This document shows, piece after piece, positions 1-10,894 of a DNA stretch of 64,000 bases. The first letter of the stretch is position 1; each line of letters begins with the position of its first letter. The position numbers and the translations under genes were made by a program. Source of the stretch: Trichuris trichiura (lineage: Eukaryota; Nematoda; Enoplea; Trichinellida; Trichuridae); the NCBI GenBank assembly GCA_037903355.1, contig JBAJFE010000038.1, positions 744,001-808,000 of the forward strand. The letters run 5' to 3'. The notes below the pieces were generated by a model that did not search any database, was not told where the DNA came from, and was given only the letters and a program-made list of their open reading frames with translations.

Positions 1-1390
1 CCATACACTTCTGAAGGTATGCTGTTTCTCGCTACTATGTGTCTACTAATATTCCGTAAGAAGTCTTTCTGCAGTGAATAGTAGATAGGTTCAACAGAGT
101 TCCATACCAGTTCAGAATTAACATTTCTGCAGTCTTATGTCTGAGTAACAGTGATTAGATGTAGGAGTAATTAACATATCTGCTTTAAAATTGCATAGGT
201 AATTAAACTTGGGCAATAAGTGTATACAGTTTGAATAGACTAATTTAGTGAATCGCTCCATAACATTTCCGCCTTTGAAGAACATTCAGCCAGTGAAACA
301 AATCATTTGAAGCTACTGCACTGAAAGCTAAAATCTTTAAAGTTTGAACATACGTTGAAGCTTTCTGTCTTTTCTGGCCGGGATTAATTTGTTAGCTTAT
401 ACTCGTTTTGCATTCAGCCAAGTCTCATGGCCGCTAGTGGCCCTCAAGTGCAAGCCATCTTTTTCTTTACTATTGTTCATACTGACGGCACCCTCCAATT
501 TGCGGTCATAAGTTGAACTTTTCACTCCCTTTTCACTCCTAAAAAGCCTTTCTTTTTCTAAAATTTCAGAGTTGATGCTTGTAGTTAAGACCTACAATTG
601 ATCTATTAGCTTCTTTCGCTCAGCAGTTTGAAGACTTGATTTCTCATGAAATTTGCTAATATTACAACAGGCTCATAACGGATGGGCATTGCTTTGCGCT
701 GAGAATGATCAGGAGTTATGAAGATAAAATAATCTATCCTGCTGCATGTTAAGTTAGCCGATTCCTAGTTCCCATTCACCTTGAACGTTCATGGTCTGCT
801 GTGATCATTCATCACAGCTGTGCAGTTCGACTAGTGCGCTGCGGCGATCAATGTGACAATGACAGATATGATGGAAGGACGAAATTTCAGAACCAAGTCA
901 AATAATCTTGTTTGCGATTTTAGGATCGCATGTTTTTTCCCTCATTGGTGAACGGAGTTAGTGCATGCTCATAGAAATAAGACTTTTCTTCATACTGGCG
1001 CCGTAAAAATGCTTTTCTTTCCAATTCCTCGCAATAAGATGTCTTTAGTCAAGCTAGCGGTGTATATTCTTCTTTAGCGATTCAAGTATCTTGATTGATT
1101 ATTTTCCTCCGCTTTTTAGCTTTTACACATTCATGAACGCATAATCATTGCGGTAAGCGAAGTTTCGTTAGATGCTAAAAGTATCCTTGTTTTAAACACA
1201 ATGTTCTTTCTTTTGTACCTAAGGTCATACAGTTTTTCCAGTAACTGATACGTAATGCTAGTTTTGTATCAAGGATGCCTGCATTTTTTGTGTTATAGCA
1301 CAGGCTTCCACTGCATCAGATTGTGTTGGGCAAATAAAAGATATAAAAAAGATTACAGCTTTGTCTATATTGGGAAGCTTTAGTAATTCA

Positions 1391-1842
1391 TTCATGATGA
1401 GCAGCTCGAAGGATGGATCAAATAAGTATTTACAGGCTGACACTCATACGAGGACAGAAATTTCCTTCAACATGAAAGTCTGTCTTCTCGTTGAGAGAAG
1501 TTCAATGAGGTCAGAAATGTGAAAAAGGTTTGAGCAGTCCCTGAAACAAAATCTGTCACAACTTTTGGCTCACTTAGTTTTGTTGTATATTGTATTATTT
1601 CGTATTGAAGAATGTCTTTATTACGGATTTTCATGATGAGCAGCTCGAAGGATGGATCAAATAAGTATTTACAGGCTGACACTCATACGAGGACAGAAAT
1701 TTCCTTCAACATGAAAGTCTGTCTTCTCGTTGAGAGAAGTTCAATGAGGACAGAAATGTGAAAAAGGTTTGAGCAGTCCCTGAAACAAAATCTGTCACAA
1801 CTTTTGGCTCACTTAGTTTTGTTGTATATTGTATTATTTCGT
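1391..1842. repeat. Recent tandem duplication, two 213-bp copies
   Basis: Positions 1391-1603 and 1630-1842 are the same 213 bp, offset by 239 bp. I see a single mismatch (gaggtcag in copy 1, gaggacag in copy 2). The 26-bp spacer (1604-1629) is not obviously present upstream of copy 1. The near-identity implies a very recent duplication. No coding function is apparent; the shared minus-strand open frame is simply carried by both copies. Confidence 0.95.
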
Positions 1843-3356
1843 TTATAATTACGCTTATACATGTTCATAGGTCATTTGACGTTGCTTATCTGATTCTGTT
1901 TTACTTATTTTCATTCAGCTTTCCTTAACACAAAAGCAATTCCTAGTGCCAATAAAGTCAAAGACTCGCGGCTTAAGCCACAAACCATCTCTAAATTGTC
2001 GGTGAACATCCAGCGACCCTCTTTTTATGATTACTCATTCTTAAGACGCTGATGACTGGATCAGATATACATCCAAAGCTTTTCTCATTTTTTTCACAAA
2101 GATAAAATGAGTCGACGTAACAAACCTTAACGTAACATTGAATATGAAAACCTCGACCCCCATTAAGAAACATTTTGTATTTTACCATATTATTAAAGCA
2201 GACAGCAGTTCAACTTTGAAGACGTACTTTCCTGTTTCATTATTGAGTGAAATTTCAGTTGCGAAAATCAAGCGGTAGTCTTAGATTGATTTGATTTCTC
2301 ACTCTAATTCTTACCCGTCAAGTTCACGTGCAGTACTGGTTAATGCAATTCTATTTTTCTTCCTGATGCGTACACGTTGTAGTCGATAATGCAGGCATAG
2401 ATTTAAATGTTTGATGGCAAGGACTTTAGTTGTGTGGCATTGTAATTTTTATCCGCGTCTTCTCTTGTCACGAGCTAAGCTTTTTCAGACAGGAGAAACA
2501 GATTGCGCTATTTGTTATCGTCAATGCTCAAACATATACGAAATACGTTTGCAATAATATAGTTAGTAAATAATAAAGTAATAACTCTTGCTGTCTGAAA
2601 ACTGTGACGACATTAGCTAATTTGTTTTTATGGATGGGCAGGTACGTCAGAGCTTACGCAAAGAGTTTTTCATTAACAACCGTGACGGCTGACGTGCCAT
2701 GTAAGAAATGTTTTTTAAAAAATATATCTTAAGTACAAGGAAAACTCTGATTCTGGAATACATGAAACTCTTAATTGACGTCAACTTGCTGGCAGTTGCA
2801 CTTGCACGAATCAATCGTTTGATGAAGTCAGACATGTCTCAGCATCGAATTTTATTTCCCTATCGTTTGCCTTTGCTCATGGGTTTCTCATTAGTTTATA
2901 CAGGTATAACCGGCTTTGCGAAGATTGATGAGAACTGAAAAGCTCTTCGCAGAGCAAACCTCCTTAAAGCTGAATAGCAACTGTATTATTTAACACAGAA
3001 AACGGGCTTGAGCGGACCCTGGTCCTGAAAGCAACTTACCAAATCATGTGACAAACGGAAAATAACACATAAAATGTCCAGGAGTTGAAGCGCCTACTAG
3101 AAACGCTTTAAGCAGCCTACCTAAAGTACTGGGAAAAAGGCACTGAGTAACACGGAAGACTGAGCCAGAAGAAAGAAATGAAACGCGCTTCTTTATGCGT
3201 CGTCGCAGAGCAGTCAGGAAGATGAATGTCTGGTCTATTTACATGCTTGTTTAGACTCTGACGGTTGTAGTTAACCGCTTCTGTCGAAATTTGACGTTTT
3301 AAAATGAAGTCATGCTTATTTCGCACCCTGTATATGCATATAAATACACACGTATA

Positions 3357-4367
3357 CAGTCGGCTCTCGTTATCCGCGATTAATTCGCTCCGGATTTTGA
3401 GCGTTACACCTCGTTAAACTGAATAGCATACACTTTTTCTTTTTCTCTTGGAACGAGCTTTTTTAGTTTTGTTCTAAAATTTTCGAGGAATTTCTAACCC
3501 GTTATTCATTAAACGTTTATCCCAAAAAACGTTTTACGAAGCTTTTGGGTCTGCGCTTGACCTGTCATCAGCGTAAATTGTGCCGCCCGTCAGGTCGATT
3601 TTTATGGTTGCAAGCCGCCCCATCCGACTAACTTTGGCAGAGACCTACTGCCGTCAGCTCTATCTTGAGCCGTCAGGCTTCAGTCCCACCTAGTCAGTCA
3701 GAAGGCGCAGCGAGCTTCCAACCGACCTTCCGCGACGGCGGCACACTAACAAAAGAGCAACAATGAGCAAACTAATGGCACCTACCCGGCTGTTTTTAAA
3801 CAAACCGGGCTTTAAACTTTCATTTTCTCCGTCTCTGCCTTCTTTCTTCTGCCCTTTTGGTTGTCCACTTTTTCCTTTCGTGCTCGCTAACACTGACTTT
3901 ACTTTTCTTTTCTTCCTTTTTTCTAACGGGTCTTTTTGACGTTTTTTGCAAACGAAATCTTGCAGTTTACAACCTATTCTAAGAAATTTTATTTCAAAGA
4001 ACGGGTTGAAAACCGCAAGATTTTTTACAAAAAATGTTAAAAACGTCCGTTAAGAAGAAAGAAAAAAAGAAAAACAAAGTGAATGCGACTCAGAACGGCT
4101 GTTCTGCCTAAAAGGGATCCTTGGCAAAGAGATAAGAAAGAGTTGGCAGCGTTGAAACAAGCGCGGATAACTATTTTTTTAGGCTGCAATGCTTTTAGCG
4201 CGAACTTTACGTTTAAACCTGTCCTAAGTTTATAAATGCGCTCGAAAAATAAAGTTCACCATAAATGACACAAAAAAAAGAAAACAAAACTGAGGGTTCG
4301 ATTATGCAGTTTTCAATTATCCAGGTTACGTGGGACCCGCTTAATCCAGGTAATCAAAGTCCAACTG
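3357..4367. mobile_element. Tigger/pogo-type palindromic non-autonomous element
   Basis: The left end after TA (3355-3356) starts CAGTCGGCTCTCGTTATCC. The reverse complement of the right end (to 4367) starts CAGTTGGACTTTGATTACC. The two 35-bp ends agree at roughly two thirds of positions. The interior is itself a long imperfect inverted repeat: about 3900-3985 pairs with about 3990-4080. The right flank is CA, not TA, so a perfect target duplication is not seen. A second copy of the left end lies at 8092. No transposase is encoded, so this is a MITE-like derivative. The outer limits are less certain than the internal palindrome. Confidence 0.6.
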
Positions 4368-5087
4368 CACAGTTCACTCAAAAGTGTTTCATCAGAAGAT
4401 CAATTTCACAGCACTGATGATAAAAAATGGAATTGTTTATCAATAGCGCACCCGCTACAGAAGTATCCTCCAATGATCTGAGCACTTTAAATGGAACATA
4501 CGAGGGGAATTTTTTTGTATAATTTGGACACGAATTCAAATGTAATAAATAATAATTAGTGCATTTTCGTGTTGAGACAGTCACAGTCTATTGATATTAA
4601 CAACCATACGAAACTTAACAGTTTGGAGGTCTCTACGGTTTACTGACGACGCTATTAGGCTTCCTTTGCAACAACTGTCGACGTTCTTCAAAAAATACTG
4701 ATACAGCTCATTCCTATTTCTTTTCTACTAGCAGCCTGTCCGTTCAAATTAGTTGCTCTGAAGTCACACATGAACAATGGAATTTACCTGTATGAACGCG
4801 AACATGCGTTTGAGTAACTACAAGATCTTAAGTGCGTTATAAAATTTTGCTTGCACAGTATAATTAAAGCTTAAAAATCTCTTGTTGTTCGTAATAGTTT
4901 TGACGCTTCTGCACTATCAAAAACCTGGCTGTAATGCTTAGTCTTTATGTGCAAATGCGCCCATATCGACTTAGACTTTTTAAATTTGAAGCACTTTGCT
5001 TCACTATATTGGAAAGCAGTTTGAATTAAGGTGGGAAAGCTGAATTCACGAGGTTATTGCATTACCTAAATCGCGTAAACATTCCAG

Positions 5088-8000
5088 GCCAGTGCAGCGT
5101 CAGTTATTCTTCGGTCGGTCATCATGCTTTCCACAGCTGTTCTGCTCACCCTCATAGTCATGTATCATGCAACTGAAGTGAAGGTAGGAATTCCTTTACG
5201 CTGGCTGCGGAAGTCTCATAGTTGCATATGTAGATTTTAGTTAACGACAGTGAAGCGCAAGACTGGCGTGTAGCCCTTACTTGGCACAGAACAGCACAAG
5301 CTGCACTAGAACTGGCAGTATGCGCAGTATGCCCTATTCCAGGTAAGCGTTAATGCAGCGAGCCAAAATGAGTCACGCACAAAATAGCTTTTTTAAAGGG
5401 TGTGTAAGCATTAGCTGGCCTGTCTTAGACAGAAATCATCGGCGAGTAATTTTGACTGAGGTTCCGTTGGACACAGTCCTATCTATGCCGATGTTCTTTC
5501 GATTCTACTTGCTGTGCAGGTTTATGGCACTTCACAGCAGACAGTTCCGCGATGCCGCCACCCGCAGCATTGCTGCTTTGAACCACATAAGCGTTGATTT
5601 TGCCTTTGTTTTAAAAACGCTTATGCATGAAAATCCGCTCAGGGTGTTGATCATTTTTACCGTTGTGTTTTGGATCATTATGGCATGGATCCTCAGGCAG
5701 TGTGAACAGTATGTTTTCTTGATTTATAAGCAAGAATAAGCTCTCTAGTTTTACAGATTCGACATGATTGACGACCGGATTAAGTATTTAAATTCCCTTT
5801 GGTTTATTATCATTACTTTTATGTCTATTGGATACGGAGACGTCACCCCGCACACATACTGCGGGCGTACGGTGGCAATAAGCACTGGCATCGTGGTAAG
5901 TGTTCGCTTATGGTTTTTAAGTTTTCGTAATTTGATTTTAAGTCAACTACTAATACTTTTTCTGAGCAAAAAAGTTACTGAAGCTGAGTAAGTGGCCTCC
6001 AGTGTCCACTTACTACCTTGGGACAGCAGAGGGAATTGTTAAGTGGAGCAGTGGGGCTTGGAGCTTTGCCATATAAGGTTATAAGGAAAAAGTCAACGCA
6101 GAGAGCTTTGGCAAAACCTGTTCCACTGGAGAAGGAAATGGCGAGTCCCTCCAGTTAGACAGTGCCCAAAGAGCCAATGGGAAAAGCAGAAGACAACTAC
6201 AAGTAATCTGAGTACTAGTGATGCAGTTATGCCAAATGTGAAAAAGAGCTCAGCCTCTGATGAGTGCGGTGGTCTGATGCTGTAAAAGCCAATATTGCAC
6301 AGAAACTATGAAATGAAAGATCCATGAACCATGCTAAATCGAAGGAAGTAAAATGAGAAATAGAAAGACTGCAAACCTACATGTTAAGTGTCTGTGAATT
6401 TCATTGGACAGAAATAAATGAATTTAACTAAGGTGATCATTACATATGCTACTGCAGGCATGAAAGCGTTAGAAAGAATGAAATGGCGCTACGGGGTAGC
6501 GCAACAGTCTTCATAGATAGAAAAAAACGAGAAGAGAGTTACCAGGGTGCACTTTTAGGGGGAACAAAATCGTACCAAAGGGAGAAACTTTCGGGCAACA
6601 TTAGAAATCCTGAAAAAATATTTTCTAAACCAAAATAGGGCAGAATCCTGTTTGAAGTTCGCCATTCACACTTTCATAAAGAGGACTACACACTTGATGT
6701 CACTTGGCTTTCTCGCTGAGTCTCAGGATTTCACATTTCAAAAGCTCCAGCTAACTCAACTTCAGCATGCCAGCGAGGGAAAGTACTTCATTTTCAATTT
6801 CGTCAACCGCACATTCAATTATACTAGCGTAAACAGAAAAGTGAATACCATCAAAAATGTCAATAAGAGATCAGCAGTTCTCCATACAAAGCATCAGCAG
6901 TTAACATTAGCGTAAAATGGTACTACTTCAATTTCACGGTATTTTTAACGAACGTTTTCTACCGCTGTGTTTTATTTACGTTCCCATTTCCCAAGGATAG
7001 TGCATCTTCGACGCATCTGGCATTTTGAGCTTTCAAGATTTTAACCCATTCGGCATTTAAGCCTTTCAAGATTTCGATCCACTGAGAATTCAGCTTTCAG
7101 GATTTTGAGCATCATCGCTGGTAAAAGGTTGACGAATGAAGGTTAAATAGCTGCGCTGACTACTCAAACTTCTGCGGTTTCAACGCGTTTGCGCCGTTGA
7201 AACTGAATCAGATATCCAGAATGTTAAAAGCCAAAGGTGTAGGTGCAAAAGAGGGACCCATAAATGCTTTCTGTAGACCTCAAAGGGCTGCAGCTGCGCA
7301 GTTAGACTCATAGCGCGATGGCATGGCTTCATAAAGAAATACTTCATGGAACTAGCTGAAGTTGAAAGTTTCACCGTGATCCTTGTGCCCACAGTAAAAC
7401 ATGGAAATAAAATCTTCAGGCCAAACATGATTCTACGCAAGGTCGTTGAGTTTAGATAATTGAAGGAGCAGTCTGATTTAAAAAACTTGCCAGCCAATAC
7501 TCGTAAATGTGCAAGAAGTATGAGCCGCCTCGAGAAGAAGCGCTCAAGTTCTCAGCTATGGCTAAGCTCGCCGCTGCAGCAGTAGTGATTGGCGCAAGCG
7601 GAGATTTGTGCGCAAAGAATTGTCACTCGTTAAAAAAGACGTAATGGCCTACCCCAACCTGCGTGAAAAAGTCTGCGCTGGATGGCTCTTCAGAAAACAA
7701 CTGAGCTAGTCAGATGGATCATGAAAGCTGCCTAAATCCTTGCCGTCATGCCACAAACTGTCATCCATGATCGACGATGCATAAAACCATCCATTTCAAA
7801 GATTCCACTAACAGTGGATCATAGGTAAAAAAAGTCACAGGAGCTGGGCTTAGAGACGCTAGCACACCAAAAAGAGATGCTAACAACTTTTGCACTGTGC
7901 ACTGAGGTTCACGCAACCCCAAATATAGTTCGAATTCGATAGTTTAGAAAAGTTGGCAGAACAGTCTTAATAAGAACGCGCGGCAAACACAAAGAAAGTG

Positions 8001-10894
8001 CATGTACACTCGCAGTCTGACACACGCCTACAGCCGAAAACGGTGCTACCTCTTCGCTCCGGGTAACGGTATGTATATATACAGTCTGCCCTCGTTATCC
8101 GCGGTTAATTCGTCCAAAATTCTGCGCCTTTCACCGCTTTATATAGGATACCCTATACAAAAGGCCAAATAGCCTATATTCTAGCCCAGCCATTCTCAAC
8201 GTGGGGCCTGGGGCCCCCAGGGGGGGGGGGAATCGAAATCAAAAATTTTTCAGAGGGGGGGGCAGGAGGCCGTCAAGGGGGGCTGAGAAACCTTATTGGA
8301 ACAAGCGTAGTTAGGTGGATGGAAGCGTGAGAATTTATGCCAATCCTCTATAGAAGATTGGTTAACCGTTAGCAACATCCCTCTATAGAGGATTGGCACA
8401 AATTCTCACTCGACTCGACAAAGTGGTTTCATTGTTAGTTTCGAAGAACCCCAAGTGCTCTTTTCGAATGATTTGACGACTGTATATTCGCATTGTATCA
8501 GTGCATTAACTTGATCCTAGGAAGTTGTCATTGAAAGCTGATTGGCTGCTATACAAAAAACGCAAAAATTAATCGACCAATAGGAAAAGGGAGGCCTGGC
8601 ACCCAAGAACACCTTCCAAGAGGGGCCTAGCGCAGAAAAGGTTGAGAATGGCTGTTCTAGCCGCGTATTTCGTCCCGCCCCCTTGAATTCCTTCCGGAAC
8701 GGTTATCATACCTAGTGATCTTTCGAAGCTTAGTACTACGGAATCTAGCCACGAGATAAAAGCACCAACGAGACTGCGCTTGTTCAATGGAGTCAGCCAT
8801 CAGATCCAAAGCCGTTAGATACAAGAAGGGATGAAAGATGCTCTTTCTTCAAACGGCACCGGGGTGGACCCGCCAAGCGCCAAGTTGCACATCTGGCTGC
8901 AGGGAGCCCTCCTCTGGCGGACCATCTAACCCAATCGAAATTGCCTTTTGTCGGCTGAATATAGGTGATCTGAGCAAGCTGCACATCCGGTTGAGGGTGC
9001 CGATCTGTTCAGTCACATGCACATTTCTTTTGTTTCGTTTTTGTTTTATTCTTTTGTTCTCTTTCTCGAAAAACAGGATGTCTTTTAACAGGCTTGAATA
9101 GTTTCATAGTAGATCTTCAGATTCACGGGTTTGGCCTGTTGGGTGTATCTGTAAGTAAACTTCAAAATGCCCAAATGTTCTCTTTCTGTTCATTTACGCT
9201 TTTTTTATGGCCCCGCTGTGGCCTCAGTTTAAATTATTGCAAAACATGTGCAACTGTTTTCAGCTAGCCCTCTTACATGTTTCTGAACTAAGTTGCCATT
9301 CCTTCTCAGCAAGATGCCGGAAATCCAATAACTCATTTGAAAAACATTGTTCTCAGTTAGGAAACCTTCACTTACTGCTAGTATCATTTTCTTGCGCAGG
9401 TCATCCCTCATAAGCACTTTTCGGGCACATCGGTTACGTTGCTGGTGGCGCTCGTCACGAATACGCGTGTACAGATTTGACGGCTGCAGGCCACAATGTT
9501 CAGTATGTCTTGTCTGAAAAGAAACAGAGGGGAAAAGCCATCTTAACATTTAATAGAATACTCGTAATGATTTTTTATGCTGAAATCAAATGGACCAGTG
9601 ACCATGAGCAAAAATAATTCAGCCTCGCGTATTCGCCGTTGCATATCCCCGTGTTCGATTTTCATGCTTTTAGCAATGCACTACAGCTCATTTTCTCATA
9701 TTTATATCGCTTTTTGAACATATTTTTGCTACCTTCGTTTCAGGGTGCTGGAGTTTCTTCAGCTCTGATCGCTGTGATAAGTAGGAAACTTGAACTTAGC
9801 AGATCAGAAAAACATGTGAACAATTTCATGGCTGATTCAAAACTGGCTAGAGAAGTAAGCAACATAGTATGACATATTGCATAATGATTGTAAGCATTTA
9901 CTGATCAGCGGAAACACGCTGCTGCAGCAGTTCTCCAACAAACGTGGTTCATACACAAGTACCGGTGCTTGCATTTTCCGAGAGACGAAATGAAGCTAAG
10001 AAATCACCAGAAAAAATTCTTAGCCGCCATTACAGAGTACGTTGCCTGAAAAGGGTACAACATCACCGATTTAGGAAAACTGTTTAAATGTCAATGACTA
10101 CCTCCTTTTACCAGAATTAATTAACAGAAACAGTACAACGTGTTTTCAAATATTCATAAATATGAATGGCTAGGTTCAATTTTTTAACGCTGATTCAGTA
10201 TGACTGTTTGTCACGTATCGAGCTTACCTGAGTCATATAACATACCAGCATTTAGGTATTCTCTAGGACTAGGGGAACTGTAAGTTAATGTAATGCACTG
10301 GATCTTAATATCGAGACAAGCAAAGTGCACAGATAGTTTTACTCCAATAATAAACCGTTGGGGTTCTTTAAAATTAGTTCGCAGCGTAACTATTACTTTA
10401 TACGGATAGCAGCAAATGCACGCTGAATATCTTTTTTATTTGCACAGCTTTAGGAAATGATCATGTTCTTTCTTCCGCATCAGACCTAATACTCATAGTT
10501 TGCAATATAATTCTGAAGCTGGCGCTTGCCATCTGTTAAATGTTCATTCTCACTGAAGCTTTGATTAAGTTATGAACGTAATTTTCGAAGAAAGAACACG
10601 CAATGTTACGATTATATAAGTTTTCTCATGCCTCTGTCTTAGAAAAGTTTTTTTCATTTCAGATTTCAGCGGATTAAATGGGAACAAAGGAAGGTAGCTG
10701 ACGAGAGCAACGCATTAATAGACGTTGCTAAACTTCAAAGTGATATGCACGAAATCTTGTTCGAAATGCAACGTGTACAAGATTTTCTGGTATCCAAAGT
10801 TGACATGCTGATGAGGCAGATGGAAAAACTGGAAAAATCCATGCTGCTCAGTGCCAGTGCCCATATAAAGCAGTCGACTGCAGAAATGGTTTAA
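5088..10894 (+). CDS. KCNN (kcnl): SK-type Ca2+-activated K+ channel (5' end missing)
   Basis: This is a small-conductance calcium-activated potassium channel, gated by constitutively bound calmodulin in the plasma membrane. Exons placed by frame and GT..AG: 5088-5183 (S2), 5234-5342 (S3), 5399-5708 (S4-S5), 5757-5895 (pore), 9744-9854, 9909-10036 (calmodulin-binding domain) and 10663-10894, giving 374 codons plus TAA. Key signatures are the selectivity filter SIGYGDVTPHTYCG, the S4 region PLDTVLSMPMFFRFYL, the calmodulin-binding helix start RKLELSRSEKHVNNF, and a C-terminal coiled coil rich in heptad Leu/Met (SDMHEILFEMQRVQDF onward). The first exon I see opens in phase 0 inside S2, so at least one upstream exon (N-terminus and S1) is absent or unrecognised. 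AATAAA occurs at 11097. The pore-to-calmodulin-domain intron is 3.8 kb and filled with transposon debris. Confidence 0.94.
8092..8186 (+). mobile_element. Tigger/pogo-type terminal repeat, second copy
   Basis: After TA, the sequence CAGTCTGCCCTCGTTATCC continues into CGCGGTTAATTCG, closely matching the left end at 3357. No matching right end was found. The hAT MITE at 8187-8654 starts about 95 bp in, so the Tigger-type copy was probably interrupted by it and its remainder decayed. Its length is undetermined. Confidence 0.55.
8187..8654. mobile_element. hAT-family MITE with perfect 8-bp TSD
   Basis: The 468-bp element begins CAGCCATTCTCAAC and ends with its reverse complement GTTGAGAATGGCTG. 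It is flanked on both sides by TTCTAGCC (8179-8186 and 8655-8662), a perfect 8-bp target-site duplication as produced by hAT transposases. The CAG..TTCTCAAC end resembles hAT/Charlie termini. The subterminal part is G-rich (runs of 8 or more G at 8220-8290), and an internal inverted repeat around CCTCTATAGAGGATTGG lies at about 8340-8400. No transposase is encoded. Confidence 0.92.
9066..9172. repeat. Single-arm copy of the foldback repeat at 53 kb
   Basis: About 107 bp, from TCGAAAAACAGGATGTC to TTCAAAATGCCC, is nearly identical to 52998-53104. There the sequence forms the outer flank and outer arm of a 273-bp palindrome. Here only one arm is present and similarity stops at the GCCC where the arm would continue inward. 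This shows the sequence is dispersed and can exist without its mirror arm. Confidence 0.88.

Larger units (their letters stand above)
1..5087. other. Gene-poor region upstream of the SK channel exons
   Basis: I see no recognisable coding exon here. The exon or exons encoding the N-terminus and S1 of the SK channel must lie in this stretch or beyond the left edge, but I could not find a credible S1 exon. The region contains a tandem duplication (1391-1842) and a palindromic Tigger-type element (3357-4367), listed separately. Short open frames are not supported by family resemblance. Confidence 0.6.
5896..9743. other. Large intron of the SK channel gene
   Basis: This intron lies between the pore exon (donor GTAAGT at 5896) and the calmodulin-binding exon (acceptor CAG at 9741-9743). 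It holds a Tigger-type terminal repeat at 8092, a hAT MITE (8187-8654) and one arm of a foldback repeat (9066-9172). The part from 5996 to about 8090 has no recognisable gene; the 105-codon minus-strand open frame at 7180-7497 has no resemblance I can name. Confidence 0.8.

Noticed and set aside
1258..1682. Minus-strand frames sharing a common N-terminus
   Set aside because: The shared start comes from the 213-bp tandem duplication, not from a gene family.
7180..7990. Possible transposase remnant in the SK intron
   Set aside because: The fragments (for example REKVCAGWLFRKQ) are too short and degenerate to assign to Tigger or any other family.
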